A DNA stretch of 64,000 nucleotides, taken from NCBI RefSeq assembly GCF_016742135.1, contig NZ_JACVCG010000002.1, forward strand, positions 186,001 through 250,000, in the 5' to 3' direction. The position numbers were made by a program, and so were the translations under genes. Every line of letters starts with the position of its first letter. Within the stretch, counting starts at the first letter, position 1. Below, piece by piece: positions 30,382-41,778 of the stretch. This DNA is from Brevundimonas sp. Lineage in GTDB: Bacteria; Pseudomonadota; Alphaproteobacteria; Caulobacterales; Caulobacteraceae. The notes under the pieces are model-generated. The model was not told the origin of the DNA. It did no database searches and was given only the letters and a program-made list of their open reading frames with translations.

Positions 30382-30846
30382 CTAGCTGACCGTCGCCTTG
30401 ACGATCTTGCCGGGCGTACGCGGCGGCTCCCCCTTGGGCAGGGCATCGACGTGTTCCATGCCCGATTCCACCACGCCCCAGACGGTGTACTGGCGGTCGA
30501 GGAAGGTCGCGTCGTCCAGGCAGATGAAGAACTGGCTGTTGGCGCTGTTCGGGTCGCTGGTGCGGGCCATCGAACAGACGCCCCGCACGTGCGGCTCGGC
30601 CGAGAACTCGGCCTTGAGGTTCGGCTTCTTCGAGCCCGAGGTGCCGGTGCCGGTGGGATCACCCCCCTGGGCCATGAAACCGGCGATGACGCGGTGGAAG
30701 ACCACGCCGTCGTAAAAGCCTTCCTGCGCCAGCTCCGTGATGCGGGCGACGTGGCCGGGCGCCAGGTCGGGTCGCAGGCGGATGACGACGTCGCCGCCGG
30801 TGTCATTGCCGGTGTCGAGCGTGAAGGTGAGGGTCTGTGCAGTCAT
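30382..30846 (-). CDS. Cytoplasmic cyclophilin-type peptidyl-prolyl isomerase
   Basis: A 154-residue cyclophilin. FHRVIAGFMAQGGDPTGTG contains the active Arg and the surrounding loop, and SMARTSDPNSANSQFFICLDD forms the substrate groove. The aromatic later in the fold is in YTVWGVVESG. There is no signal peptide, so it acts in the cytoplasm in protein folding. The ATG at 30846 has AGGAG six bases upstream; the open frame extends much further but without support. It diverges from rlmE. Confidence 0.9.
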   Translation of the reverse strand: MTAQTLTFTLDTGNDTGGDVVIRLRPDLAPGHVARITELAQEGFYDGVVFHRVIAGFMAQGGDPTGTGTSGSKKPNLKAEFSAEPHVRGVCSMARTSDPNSANSQFFICLDDATFLDRQYTVWGVVESGMEHVDALPKGEPPRTPGKIVKATVS

Positions 30847-30898
30847 GCGGGCTCCTTTTGTCGTGGCGGGGTCATAGCGGCTCAACGCGCGGGGCGCT

Positions 30899-31606
30899 AT
30901 GTCGGGAGCCATGACCGACGAAGAAAACCCCGCCCCCCGCCGCAGGATGGTGCGACCGCCGACCAAGGGCACGGCGGCGGGCCGGGGCATGGGCACGAAG
31001 ATGAAGACCGCGGACGACAAGTCCATGTCCAGCCAGCAGTGGATCAAGCGGCAGCTGGCGGACAAGTGGTCGGAGCGGGCGCGGGCCGAGGGCTGGCGCA
31101 GCCGGGCGGCCTTCAAGCTGATGGAGATCGACGACCGGTTTCATCTGATCAAGCCGGGGTCGCGCGTGATCGATCTGGGCGCGGCACCGGGCGGCTGGGT
31201 GCAGGTGGCACTGGCACGCGGGGCGAGCTCGGTTGTCGGGGTGGACCTTCTGATGATTGAACCAATCCCGGGCGCCGAGCTGATCCAGGCGGACTTCACC
31301 CACCCGGGGGTGGACCAGCAGTTGATCGAGGCCCTGGGCGGGGCCCCGGACGTCGTGCTGTCGGACATGGCGCACAATACGATCGGGCACCGCAAGACCG
31401 ACCATTTGAAGATCGTGGCCCTGATCGAGAGCGCCGCCGAATTCGCCCTGCGCACCCTGAAGCCCGGCGGGCATTTCGTGACCAAGAACTTCCAGGGCGG
31501 GGATGCGGGGGGCGTGCTGGCCGATCTGCGGGCGGAGTTCCGGGAGGTCAAATACGTCAAGCCGGCGTCCAGCCGAAAGGACAGCTCCGAGGTCTATCTG
31601 GTGGCT

Positions 31607-31621
<15 letters not shown>
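30899..31621 (+). CDS. rlmE: 23S rRNA (uridine-2552-2'-O)-methyltransferase RlmE
   Basis: A 240-residue FtsJ/RrmJ methyltransferase that modifies the ribosomal A-loop. The K-D-K-E tetrad is readable: Lys in AFKLMEI, Asp in VLSDMAHN, Lys in VTKNFQGG and Glu in DSSEVYLV. The SAM motif is VIDLGAAPGGW. A basic N-terminal extension of about 40 residues (RRRMVRPPTKG) is longer than in E. coli and may bind RNA. An in-frame ATG at 30911 is an alternative start. The 3' end overlaps the DUF2061 gene by 15 bases. Confidence 0.93.
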
Positions 31622-33755
<2,134 letters not shown>

Positions 33756-33769
33756 GGAGGGTTTCGGCC

Positions 33770-34168
33770 ATGGATATGACGCCTGAGTTTATCGCACTGG
33801 CCGCTACTCTCGTTCTGGCGCTGGTCCAGATCCTGGCGGCGGGCGCGGTCCGGACCTCCGAACTGGGGGCCAAATGGAACGCGGGGCCGCGCGACGGCGA
33901 GGTGCCACCTCCGGGCAAACTGGCCGGGCGGCTGAAGCGGGCCCAGGACAATCTGTTCGAGACCCTGCCGCTGTTCATCGCCGCGGTGCTGATGGCCGAG
34001 GTGGCGGGCAAGACCGGCGAGCTGACCGCAATGGGGGCCCACCTCTACTTCTTCGGGCGTCTGGTCTATGTGCCGATCTATGCGCTGGGCATTCCCTATC
34101 TGCGGTCCGCCGTCTGGGGCGTGGCCGCCGTCGGCCTGATCCTGATCATCGCCGCCCTGTTTGTCTGA
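33770..34168 (+). CDS. MAPEG-family membrane protein
   Basis: A 132-residue protein of four TM helices. RLKRAQDNLFETLPLFIAAVL (in parts) is the core MAPEG motif, and GRLVYVPIYALGIPYLRS is the following helix. Bacterial MAPEG members include glutathione-dependent enzymes and proteins of unknown role; no specific reaction can be read here. It begins 14 bases after the guaB stop, is followed after nine bases by the methyltransferase gene, and so is likely within the guaB operon. Confidence 0.87.
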   Translation: MDMTPEFIALAATLVLALVQILAAGAVRTSELGAKWNAGPRDGEVPPPGKLAGRLKRAQDNLFETLPLFIAAVLMAEVAGKTGELTAMGAHLYFFGRLVYVPIYALGIPYLRSAVWGVAAVGLILIIAALFV

Positions 34169-34177
34169 AAGCGTTGA

Positions 34178-35437
34178 ATGACCCCTGCTGCCCGCCTCGC
34201 CGCCGCCGCCTCCATCCTGGACTCTATCGCCCAGGGACGCCAACCGGCCGAGGTGGTGGTCAAGGCCTGGGGCCAGCAGAACCGATATGCCGGGTCCAAG
34301 GACAGGAAGGCGATCGCCGACCGGGTCTATAAGGTGCTGCGCGCGCGGGGGCGTCTGTCGTGGATCATGGGCGGCCGCGAGGACGGTCGGGCGCTGGTGA
34401 TCGGATCGCTGGCGACGCTGGACGGTCTGTCGCTGGAAGAGATCGAGGCGCTGCACACGGGTGAGGGCTATGGCCCGGGGCCGCTGTCGAAGCATGAGCG
34501 CGGGCGGCTGGCGATCAAGGACAGTGAACTGCCCGGCTGGGTCGAGGCGGGCCTGCCCGAATTCGTGGTCGAGGACCTGAAGGCGACCTTCGGCGAAGGC
34601 TGGGCCGCAGAGGCCCACGCTCTGATGGCGCCGCGCGCGCCGATCGATCTGCGTATCAACGGGGCGGTGGCGACGGTCGAGGATGTCGAGGGCGAGCTGC
34701 GCGCGGCGGGCCTGTCGCCCGAGCCCATGCCGTGGTCGCCCTGGGGGCTGCGCCTGACGTCGGAGCCGCCGCCCAACATCCAGGCGCTGGAGGGCTTCAA
34801 GGCGGGACGGTTCGAGGTCCAGGACGAGGGCAGTCAGGTGGTGACCTGGCTGGCCGATGCCCGGCCGGAAATGACGGTCGTCGACTATTGCGCGGGCGGC
34901 GGCGGCAAGACGCTGGCGCTGGCCCAGGCCATGCAGGGCAAGGGCCGGTTGGTCGCCTGTGACGTCGTGCAAAAGCGGCTGGACAATATCCGTCCGCGTG
35001 TGGCGCGGGCCGGGGTCGAGGCCGAGCTGTTGCTGCTGGGCCAGAATGGCGGCGGGGCCGAAGCCCTGAACGGCGAGGCCGATCTGGTGTTCGTCGATGC
35101 GCCGTGCTCGGGATCGGGCACGCTGCGGCGGCACCCGGAGGAGGCCTGGCGGCTGAAGGCCGACGAAATCGAGCGGCTGCATGCCCTGCAGGTCCGGATC
35201 ATGGGGCAGGCGGCCAAGCTGGTGAAGATGGGCGGGCGGCTGGTCTATGTCACCTGCTCGCTGCTGACCCGGGAGAATGAGGCCAGCCTGGATGCGTTCG
35301 AGGCGGCGAACCCGGCCTTCCGGCCCGTTCCGGTGACGCCGCCGTGGGCCGAGGGCCCGCAGGCGCGGGTGCGTCTGTCGCCGGGATCGACGGGCACCGA
35401 TGGCTTCTTCTTTGCCGCCTATGAGCGAGGGGAATGA
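34178..35437 (+). CDS. RsmB/NOP2-family rRNA cytosine-C5 methyltransferase
   Basis: A 419-residue m5C RNA methyltransferase. An N-terminal NusB-like helical region (about 1-150) is followed by the SAM fold with the motif VVDYCAGGGGKTLALA, the general motif IV VDAPCSGSGTLRRHPE (a catalytic-region Cys) and motif VI YVTCSLLTRENE (the nucleophile Cys). The exact rRNA position is not certain. The stop overlaps the next start as ATGA, so it is coupled with the nucleosidase-like gene. Confidence 0.88.
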   Translation: MTPAARLAAAASILDSIAQGRQPAEVVVKAWGQQNRYAGSKDRKAIADRVYKVLRARGRLSWIMGGREDGRALVIGSLATLDGLSLEEIEALHTGEGYGPGPLSKHERGRLAIKDSELPGWVEAGLPEFVVEDLKATFGEGWAAEAHALMAPRAPIDLRINGAVATVEDVEGELRAAGLSPEPMPWSPWGLRLTSEPPPNIQALEGFKAGRFEVQDEGSQVVTWLADARPEMTVVDYCAGGGGKTLALAQAMQGKGRLVACDVVQKRLDNIRPRVARAGVEAELLLLGQNGGGAEALNGEADLVFVDAPCSGSGTLRRHPEEAWRLKADEIERLHALQVRIMGQAAKLVKMGGRLVYVTCSLLTRENEASLDAFEAANPAFRPVPVTPPWAEGPQARVRLSPGSTGTDGFFFAAYERGE

Positions 35438-36135
35438 CGGCACGGCTGGAACGCTATGGCGCGGTCACTGTGCTGCCGGTCATGGCGGCACCGGCTGAAT
35501 ATGGCGCGCATCTGCGGGCCCGCATCCAGCCGCTGATGACGGGTATCGGACCGGTCGAGGCGGCAGTTGCCTTGACGGCGGCGCTGGCGAGGCTTGAGGC
35601 GAGGGGCGAGCGGCCCGACCTGATCGTTTCGCTGGGTTCCTGTGGATCGCGCACGCTGGATCATGCGGCGGTCTATCAGGTGGACTCGGTCTCCTACCGC
35701 GACATGGATGCGAGCGCGCTGGGCTTTCCGAAGGGGGTGACGCCGCTGTCGGACCTTCCCGCGATCCTGCCGCTGCCATGCCCGGTCCCCGGCGTGGCGA
35801 CCGCGACGCTTTCGACGGGCGCCAATGTCGTGTCGGGTGCCGCCTATGAGGTCATAGACGCCGATATGGTCGATATGGAAACCTGGGCGCTGGTGCGCGC
35901 GGCGCAGACGTTTGACGTGCCGCTGGTCGCCCTGCGCGGCGTGTCGGACGGCCGAGCCGAGCTGAGGGCGCTGGAGGACTGGACGTCCACCCTGCATCAC
36001 GTCGATGAGAATCTGGCGGCTGTCTGGGATCGTTTGGGGGCTGTGCTGGAGGCACAGGGCCTCCGCGCCCTTGATCGTCGCGCACCTGACCGACTAGACC
36101 CCGCCCATCCTGCCGCCCCGGAACTGATCGCATGA
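35434..36135 (+). CDS. 5'-methylthioadenosine/S-adenosylhomocysteine nucleosidase-like protein
   Basis: A 233-residue phosphorylase/nucleosidase superfamily member. [15 protein letters not shown] is the phosphate/ribose region, [11 protein letters not shown] the central strand, [14 protein letters not shown] the ribose-binding Glu helix and [11 protein letters not shown] the purine-binding Asp. MTA/SAH nucleosidases cleave the N-glycosidic bond to recycle methylthioadenosine and SAH. It overlaps the methyltransferase before it and guaA after it by ATGA in each case, so it is in a tight purine/methylation operon. Confidence 0.82.
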   Translation: MTARLERYGAVTVLPVMAAPAEYGAHLRARIQPLMTGIGPVEAAVALTAALARLEARGERPDLIVSLGSCGSRTLDHAAVYQVDSVSYRDMDASALGFPKGVTPLSDLPAILPLPCPVPGVATATLSTGANVVSGAAYEVIDADMVDMETWALVRAAQTFDVPLVALRGVSDGRAELRALEDWTSTLHHVDENLAAVWDRLGAVLEAQGLRALDRRAPDRLDPAHPAAPELIA

Positions 36136-37691
36136 GCCAGCCCGAACACCAGAAAGTCCTGATCGTCGATTTCGGCAGTCAGGTGACGCAGCTGATCGCG
36201 CGGCGGCTGCGTGAGGCGAAGGTCTATTGCGAGATCCATCCGTTCCAGAAGGCCGAGGCCGCGATGGCGGCGATGAACCCGGCCGCGATCATCCTGTCGG
36301 GCGGACCCGAGAGCGTTCACGAGGAAGGCAGCCCGCGCGCCCCGCAGGCGGTGTTCGAGGCGGGGGTACCGGTGCTGGGCATCTGCTACGGCGAGATGAC
36401 CATGTGCGAGCAGCTGGGCGGCAAGGTCGAGGGCGGCCACCACCGCGAGTTTGGCCGGGCCGAGATCACCGTGCAGAAGGCCTCGCCCCTGCTGGAAGGC
36501 TTGGCCGCCGTCGGCGAGAACGAGCCAGTGTGGATGAGCCACGGCGACAAGATCGTCGCCATCCCTGAAGGCTTTGGCGTCATCGCCACCTCGCCGGGGT
36601 CGCCCTATGCGGTGATCGGGGATGAGACGCGGCGCTTCTATGGTATCCAGTTCCACCCCGAGGTGATGCACACCCCGCGCGGCGACCGGATGCTGAAGAA
36701 CTTCACCCACGGCATCGCGGGCCTGAAGGGCGACTGGACCATGGCCGCCTATCGCGAGGAGAAGATCGCCCAGATCCGCGAACAGGTGGGGGATGCGAAA
36801 GTCATCTGCGGCCTGTCGGGCGGGGTCGACAGCTCGGTAGCTGCGGTGCTGATCCACGAGGCGATCGGCGACCAGCTGACCTGTGTGTTTGTCGACACCG
36901 GACTGCTGCGCAAGGACGAGGCGACACAGGTCACGACCCTGTTCCGGGATCACTATAATATCCCGCTGATCCATGTTGATGCGTCGAAGGAATTCCTCGG
37001 CGCGCTGGCAGGCCAGTCGGACCCGGAGACCAAGCGCAAGACCATCGGCCGGGTGTTCATTGAGGTGTTTGACCGCGAGGCCAACAAGATCGAGGGCGCT
37101 GAATTCCTGGCCCAGGGGACGCTGTATCCCGACGTCATCGAGAGCGTGTCCTCGTCCAGCGGCAAGGCCCATGTTATCAAGAGCCACCACAATGTCGGGG
37201 GCCTGCCCGACTATATGAAGCTGAAGCTGGTCGAGCCGCTGCGCGAGCTGTTCAAGGACGAGGTGCGGGCGCTGGGACGCGAACTGGGCCTGAGCGACGC
37301 CTTCGTCGGGCGGCATCCTTTCCCGGGGCCGGGCCTGGCCATCCGCATCCCCGGCGAGATCACGCCGGATGCCGTGGCGACCCTGCAGGACGCGGACGCC
37401 ATCTACCTCGAGGAGATCAGGAAGGCCGGCCTGTACGACCAGATCTGGCAGGCCTTTGCCGTGCTCCTGCCGGTGAAGACCGTCGGTGTGATGGGTGACG
37501 CCCGCACCTATGAAAAGGTGCTGGCCCTGCGCGCTGTGACCTCGACCGACGGCATGACGGCGGACTTCTTCGAATTTCCATGGGACGTGCTGGGCCGCAC
37601 GGCCACGCGGATCGTCAATGAGGTGCGCGGCGTCAACCGCGTCGTCTATGATGTGACGTCGAAACCGCCGGGGACGATTGAGTGGGAATAG
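36132..37691 (+). CDS. guaA: GMP synthase (glutamine-hydrolysing)
   Basis: A 519-residue two-part enzyme making GMP from XMP. The amidotransferase domain has the nucleophile Cys in LGICYGEM and the His/Glu in FHPEVMHT. The ATP-pyrophosphatase domain has the P-loop [11 protein letters not shown]. The C-terminal dimerisation domain ends in [10 protein letters not shown], the typical GuaA end. The start overlaps the preceding stop by ATGA. Together with guaB and purF it completes the guanine branch encoded in this window. Confidence 0.96.
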   Translation: MSQPEHQKVLIVDFGSQVTQLIARRLREAKVYCEIHPFQKAEAAMAAMNPAAIILSGGPESVHEEGSPRAPQAVFEAGVPVLGICYGEMTMCEQLGGKVEGGHHREFGRAEITVQKASPLLEGLAAVGENEPVWMSHGDKIVAIPEGFGVIATSPGSPYAVIGDETRRFYGIQFHPEVMHTPRGDRMLKNFTHGIAGLKGDWTMAAYREEKIAQIREQVGDAKVICGLSGGVDSSVAAVLIHEAIGDQLTCVFVDTGLLRKDEATQVTTLFRDHYNIPLIHVDASKEFLGALAGQSDPETKRKTIGRVFIEVFDREANKIEGAEFLAQGTLYPDVIESVSSSSGKAHVIKSHHNVGGLPDYMKLKLVEPLRELFKDEVRALGRELGLSDAFVGRHPFPGPGLAIRIPGEITPDAVATLQDADAIYLEEIRKAGLYDQIWQAFAVLLPVKTVGVMGDARTYEKVLALRAVTSTDGMTADFFEFPWDVLGRTATRIVNEVRGVNRVVYDVTSKPPGTIEWE

Positions 37692-37782
37692 GGTTGGATG
37701 CTCGTATGGTTGGCGCGGTTGATACCTTGCGGACTCGAGACTGAACGATTATCTTACTTGTGTCTTACCGCGAGGTTCGCCT

Positions 37783-38058
37783 ATGCCGAAACCCTCAGAA
37801 AAGACCGCTACAACGGTCTCCACCAAGGGGCAGGTGATCCTGCCCAAGGCCATCCGTGATCAGCGTCGCTGGTTGCCCGGTACGCGACTGACCGTGGAAA
37901 ATACGCCGGAGGGTGTATTGCTCAAACCCGCGCCCGTGTTTTCACCGACACAGCTGGATGCGGTGTTTGGCTCTCTGGCTCATTCGGGAAAGGCCGTCAC
38001 TCTCGAAGAGATGGATGCGGCGGTCGCAGCAGAGGCCAGACGTCGTGCGCGCGATTGA
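37783..38058 (+). CDS. AbrB/MazE-type antitoxin
   Basis: A 91-residue protein with the swapped-hairpin AbrB DNA-binding fold (TTVSTKGQVILPKAIRD) and a charged toxin-binding tail. It overlaps the PIN-domain toxin gene by 14 bases. The upstream region has CTTAC at 37753 and 37764, eleven bases apart, which might be half-sites for its own binding. The pair is typical of VapBC operons with an AbrB antitoxin. It follows guaA by about 90 bases but likely has its own promoter. Confidence 0.85.
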   Translation: MPKPSEKTATTVSTKGQVILPKAIRDQRRWLPGTRLTVENTPEGVLLKPAPVFSPTQLDAVFGSLAHSGKAVTLEEMDAAVAAEARRRARD

Positions 38059-38434
38059 TACGAATGTTGTCGTCCGGTTCCTGACCAACGACGACCCGCA
38101 GCAAGGGGCTGTGGCACGTGCAGTGGTCGAGGACGGTGACATCTTCCTCCCGACGACGGTCCTGCTGGAAACCGAATGGGTGTTGCGCAGTGCCTACAAC
38201 TTTGAGGCAGCGCAGATTAGTCAGGCGCTGAGAGGGCTGGCGGGTCTGCCGGGGATCCTGGTGGAGACACCCTCGTCCCTGGCGCAGGCTCTCGAATGGA
38301 TGGAACGGGGGATGGACTTTGCCGATGCGCTGCATCTGTCCGGGTCGGAACGCTGCACCGCCTTTTTGACGTTTGATCGCAGGCTGGGTGACAGGGCCGG
38401 GACACTGACATCGCCGCCGGTCCAGAGGCTGTGA
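38045..38434 (+). CDS. VapC-family PIN-domain toxin (second pair)
   Basis: A 129-residue PIN domain. Acidic site residues: Asp5 in RAIDTNVVVRFL, Glu in LLETEWVL, Asp in DFADALHL and Asp in LTFDRRL. The GTG start lies inside the antitoxin's last codons, so translation should be coupled. The first few residues before VRAIDTN in the longer open frame are antitoxin sequence in another frame. It is predicted to be an RNA nuclease inhibited by the preceding antitoxin. Confidence 0.86.
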   Translation: MRAIDTNVVVRFLTNDDPQQGAVARAVVEDGDIFLPTTVLLETEWVLRSAYNFEAAQISQALRGLAGLPGILVETPSSLAQALEWMERGMDFADALHLSGSERCTAFLTFDRRLGDRAGTLTSPPVQRL

Positions 38435-38461
38435 AGCCCCGCAGCCATTCGGGCCCTCGTC

Positions 38462-39259
38462 TCAGCCGCCGATCATCCCCAGCGCCCCCGCGCTGCGGTA
38501 GAGCATATAGGCGGCAACCACGAAGATCAGGGTGGCGAAGACGGTGTTGAGGGCGCCCTTGTGGGTCGAGAGGGTCTTGCCGAGGCCCGCACCAATCAGG
38601 CCGCCGACAAGACCGCCGCCGATGAAGACCCCGGCCAGCGGCCAGTCCACCCAGCCGGACAGGGCATAGTTGGCCGCCGTGGTCAGGCCGAAGGCGGTGA
38701 CGCCGACCAGCGACGATCCCACCGCGTAAAAGATCGGCATGCGGGTGGCGTACATCAGGCTGGGTACGATCAGGAAGCCGCCGCCGATGCCGAAAAAGCC
38801 GGACAGGATGCCGGTCGCGGTGCCGGTGACGACCAGCTTTGGCGCATTGCCTACGGTCAGGGTGACGTCCGGATCACCGTCTCCCCTGCGCCCGCGCAGC
38901 ATCAGGATGCCGACGACCACCATCAACACGGCGAACAGGGCCAGCAGCTTCTGGCCGTCGACGGCCTTGCCGAGGGTCGAGCCCAGCAGGGCGCCCACGA
39001 CGCCGGCCACCGCGAACAGGCCGGCGATCTTCCACTTGATCGTACCGTGCCGGGCGTGGGTGATCAGGTTGAGCGCAGCATTGGCGGCGACCGCCAGCGC
39101 GCTGGTGCCGATGGCCAGATGCGGTTCCTTCACCCCCACCAGATAAACGATCAGGGGCACGGCCAGGATCGACCCGCCCCCACCGACCAGACCGAGCGAA
39201 AAGCCGACCAGCGAACCGGCGGCCGCTCCGAGCGCGTACTGCAGCAGGGACAGGTCCAC
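38462..39259 (-). CDS. TauE/SafE-family sulfite/sulfur exporter
   Basis: A 265-residue protein with about eight TM helices and the two half-repeats typical of TauE/SafE: GFSLGLVGGGGSILAVPLIVY in the first and LSGFFGIGGGFLIVPSL in the second. It would export sulfite or a related sulfur anion. The GTG at 39259 follows GAGGAG by six bases and is preferred over an ATG upstream. It is the last gene of the BigR-type operon, 10 bases after the rhodanese-like gene. Confidence 0.87.
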   Translation of the reverse strand: MDLSLLQYALGAAAGSLVGFSLGLVGGGGSILAVPLIVYLVGVKEPHLAIGTSALAVAANAALNLITHARHGTIKWKIAGLFAVAGVVGALLGSTLGKAVDGQKLLALFAVLMVVVGILMLRGRRGDGDPDVTLTVGNAPKLVVTGTATGILSGFFGIGGGFLIVPSLMYATRMPIFYAVGSSLVGVTAFGLTTAANYALSGWVDWPLAGVFIGGGLVGGLIGAGLGKTLSTHKGALNTVFATLIFVVAAYMLYRSAGALGMIGG

Positions 39260-39269
39260 GCGGGACTCC

Positions 39270-39677
39270 TCAGAGCCGGGAGCGAAGCCCCGACAGGTCA
39301 TAGCCCGCGTCGCGGGCAGCGGCGATCAGGGTGTCGGGATCAGAGGCCGGGGCCCTGGCCAGCGCCCACAGCATGGCGGTGCGGGTGCCGCTGCGGCAAA
39401 AGCCGAAGATCGGGCCGGGCAGGGTATCGAGCGCCTCGGCCATGGCCTGGATGGCGTCGGGTCCAATCGCGCCAACCGTCACGGGGATGTGGCGAAACTC
39501 GAGGCCATGGGCCTCTGCGGCAGCCTTCATCTCGGCGGCGGACGGCTGGCCGGGTTCCTCGCCGTCGGGACGGTTTGAGATCACCGCGCGAAAGCCCGCG
39601 GCGGCTATGGCCTCCAGTTCGTCCGGATGGATCTGGGGTGAGGTCGTGAGCGTCTCGTCCAGCTTGCGGTCCGTCAT
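39270..39677 (-). CDS. Rhodanese-like TIGR01244/DUF442 sulfur transferase
   Basis: A 135-residue protein with the active loop GFCRSGTRTAM (Cys94 as the persulfide-carrying residue, in the form CRSGTR). The N-terminal RFP-like part reads GFRAVISNRPDGEEPGQ, the phosphatase-like DUF442 beginning. It would move sulfane sulfur between persulfides and thiols. It lies between the persulfide-dioxygenase-like gene and the exporter on the minus strand, an arrangement known for bigR loci. Confidence 0.86.
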   Translation of the reverse strand: MTDRKLDETLTTSPQIHPDELEAIAAAGFRAVISNRPDGEEPGQPSAAEMKAAAEAHGLEFRHIPVTVGAIGPDAIQAMAEALDTLPGPIFGFCRSGTRTAMLWALARAPASDPDTLIAAARDAGYDLSGLRSRL

Positions 39678-39789
39678 GATGTGCGCCTCCTGTAGGCTGG
39701 GAATGTCCGGCCCTGCGGCCGAGGGGGAGTCGAAATCATCCCATGCCTGCCTTTGGCAAGCGAGGCTGACCGGGGGTACAGACGGCCGC

Positions 39790-40731
39790 TCACAGCAGGT
39801 TCAGCGGCAGTTTGAGGTAACGGGTGCCGTTCGATTCCGGCTCGGGCGGACGACCGCCGTTCATATTGACCTGAACCGAAGGCAGGATCAGCCGGGGCAT
39901 GGCGAGGGTGGCGTCCCTCCGGGTGCGCATGGCAACGAACTCGTCCTCGCTGATGCCCTCGCGCACATGGATGTTGCCGGTGCGCTCGGCCCCGATGGTG
40001 GTTTCCCAGGCGAACTCGGTCCGGCCGGGGGGCGCCTTGTAGTCATGGCAGAGGAAGACGCGCGTCTCATCCGGCAGGCTCAGCAGTCGCTGGATCGAGC
40101 GGTACAGGGTGCGGGCGTCGCCGCCGGGGAAGTCACAGCGGGCGGTGCCATAGTCCGGCATGAACAGGGTGTCGCCCGGGAAGACCGCATCCCCGATCAC
40201 ATAGGCCAGACAGGCGGGGGTGTGCCCGGGTACGTGCAGGACCGTGGCCTCGAGCGACCCCAGGGTGAAACGGTCGCCGTCGTTGAACAACTGGTCGAAC
40301 TGACTGCCGTCACGGCGGAATTCGGTGCCTTCGTTGAAGATTTTCCCGAAGACGTCCTGCACCGTCAGGATTTCATGACCGATGGCCAGTCGGCCGCCCA
40401 GCTTGTCCTGAAGGTAGGGGGCGGCGGACAGGTGGTCGGCGTGGGCGTGAGTTTCCAGAATCCAGTCGACAGTCAGGTCCCGGTCCTCGACGTAAGTGAT
40501 CAGGGCATCGGCCGAGGCATGGGAGGTGCGACCTGACGGCTGGTCGAAGTCGAGCACGCTGTCGATCAGGGCCGCCTTCTTCGTCGACGGGTCATGGACG
40601 ACGTGGCTGACGGTGAAGGTGGCTTCGTCGAAGAAGGATTTGACCACCGGGCGCTTGCGCGGGTCCGCCAGGGCGGCGTTGATCAGCGAGGCGGCGTGGT
40701 CGCGGGCGGTGTCGGAGGAGAGAGCGGACAT
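39790..40731 (-). CDS. blh: Persulfide-dioxygenase-like metallo-beta-lactamase protein (Blh type)
   Basis: A 313-residue MBL-fold protein with the metal motif THAHADHLSA, His in HVPGHTPA and Asp in FPGDTLFM. Its length and ending resemble Blh and ETHE1-type proteins, which oxidise glutathione persulfide to sulfite. The ATG at 40731 lies seven bases after GGAG. It is divergent from the ArsR-type gene across about 100 bases containing a perfect inverted repeat. It is the first gene of the sulfide-response operon. Confidence 0.85.
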   Translation of the reverse strand: MSALSSDTARDHAASLINAALADPRKRPVVKSFFDEATFTVSHVVHDPSTKKAALIDSVLDFDQPSGRTSHASADALITYVEDRDLTVDWILETHAHADHLSAAPYLQDKLGGRLAIGHEILTVQDVFGKIFNEGTEFRRDGSQFDQLFNDGDRFTLGSLEATVLHVPGHTPACLAYVIGDAVFPGDTLFMPDYGTARCDFPGGDARTLYRSIQRLLSLPDETRVFLCHDYKAPPGRTEFAWETTIGAERTGNIHVREGISEDEFVAMRTRRDATLAMPRLILPSVQVNMNGGRPPEPESNGTRYLKLPLNLL

Positions 40732-40772
40732 CACAAAACTCCGTGCTGCAGAGCCCCGATATAAACAGTTTC

Positions 40773-40797
40773 ATAATTACTACAAGTGTGTAATTAT
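40773..40797. promoter_or_regulatory. Inverted repeat between bigR-like gene and blh operon
   Basis: ATAATTAC-N9-GTAATTAT is a perfect 8+8 inverted repeat in the divergent intergenic region. An ArsR-family dimer could bind it to repress both directions. It is 36 bases before the regulator's start and 42 bases before blh's. Confidence 0.75.
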
Positions 40798-40832
40798 CTG
40801 GACGTGATGATGCAGCCTTCCCCCATGACACC

Positions 40833-41183
40833 ATGAGCCCCGACACCCCTTCCTTGCCTGACGACCGCGCCCTGGCCCGCCTGAAGGACAAGGCCCCGGA
40901 GGCCGCCGACCTGCTGCGGCAGCTGGCCAATCCCACGCGTTTGCTGATCCTGTGCCATATCGTCCAGAAAGAGCGGGCCGTGGGCGAGATGGAGCGGGAC
41001 CTTGGCCTGAAACAGCCGGGACTGTCTCAACAACTGGCCGAGTTGCGCCAGGCTGGCCTGGTCAAGACGCGACGCGAGTCGCGCTCCATCTATTATTCGA
41101 TCGCCGACGACCGGGTGCAGGGCATCATGGGCATGCTGCACGACATCTTCTGCGCCGTGCCAGACGACAATCAGCCCGCGTAG
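40833..41183 (+). CDS. bigR: BigR-type ArsR-family sulfide-responsive repressor
   Basis: A 116-residue winged-helix repressor. LANPTRLLILCHIVQKERAVGEM (in parts) and LKQPGLSQQLAELRQAGLV contain the recognition helix. Two cysteines, Cys41 in LILCHIV and Cys107 in DIFCAV, match the pair in BigR/SqrR-type proteins that form a disulfide or polysulfide bridge with sulfide-derived persulfides, releasing DNA. There is no metal-site Cys-Val-Cys motif. It diverges from blh; its 3' end overlaps the VOC gene by 13 bases. Confidence 0.87.
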   Translation: MSPDTPSLPDDRALARLKDKAPEAADLLRQLANPTRLLILCHIVQKERAVGEMERDLGLKQPGLSQQLAELRQAGLVKTRRESRSIYYSIADDRVQGIMGMLHDIFCAVPDDNQPA

Positions 41184-41662
41184 GCGGCCTCGATCGCGGC
41201 GATGTCCAGCCGCTTCATCTCCATCATGGCATGAAAGACCCGTTTGGCGCGTGCCGGATCGGGATCGGACAGCATGGCCGGCATGGACCGGGGGATCAGC
41301 TGCCAGGACAGGCCATACTTGTCCTTCAGCCAGCCGCACTGCTCGGCTTCGGGCACCACTGACAGGGCTGTGTACAGCCGGTCCAGTTCGGCCTGATCGT
41401 CACAGATGACCTGCAGGGAGATGGCCTCCGTAAATTTGAAATGGGGCCCGCCGTTCAGCGCAGAGTACGGCTGACCTGCCAGGGTGAACTGGATCTCCAG
41501 CGCCTGACCGGCCTTGCCGCCCGGATAGTCGTCGGGCGCGCGGGTGATGTGGTCGATGCGCGAGTCGGGCAACAGCGAGACATAGAAGTTGGCGGCCTCC
41601 TCGCCCTGATGATCGAACCACAGACAGGGGATCAGCCGGCAACGCGGATCGGCATAGGTCAT
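41171..41662 (-). CDS. VOC-superfamily protein (PhnB-like)
   Basis: A 163-residue protein of the PhnB-like glyoxalase fold: CLWFDHQGEEAANFYVSLLPDSRI, then LNGGPHFKFTEAISLQVIC, then CGWLKDKYGLSWQLIPR. This family is often annotated as a 3-demethylubiquinone methyltransferase-like or VOC protein; the true reaction is unknown. It is convergent with the BigR-type gene. An AT-rich stretch 30-50 bases upstream has ACTAT-N10-ATAGT and could hold its promoter or an operator. Confidence 0.85.
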   Translation of the reverse strand: MTYADPRCRLIPCLWFDHQGEEAANFYVSLLPDSRIDHITRAPDDYPGGKAGQALEIQFTLAGQPYSALNGGPHFKFTEAISLQVICDDQAELDRLYTALSVVPEAEQCGWLKDKYGLSWQLIPRSMPAMLSDPDPARAKRVFHAMMEMKRLDIAAIEAAYAG

Positions 41663-41778
41663 GGCGGGGCCTCCGGTGGGATGTGGCGGCGACTATATTA
41701 AACCACATAGTTAAATGCAAGGGGTGGCCCCGACTCGGCCGGAACGCCATTGTCGTCATGACCGAACTGGAGCTCCAC

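Noticed and set aside
41692..41711. ACTAT-N10-ATAGT as an ArsR-type operator for the VOC gene
   Set aside because: Five-base arms with no regulator gene for it are too weak to call; it is mentioned only as a possibility in the gene entry.
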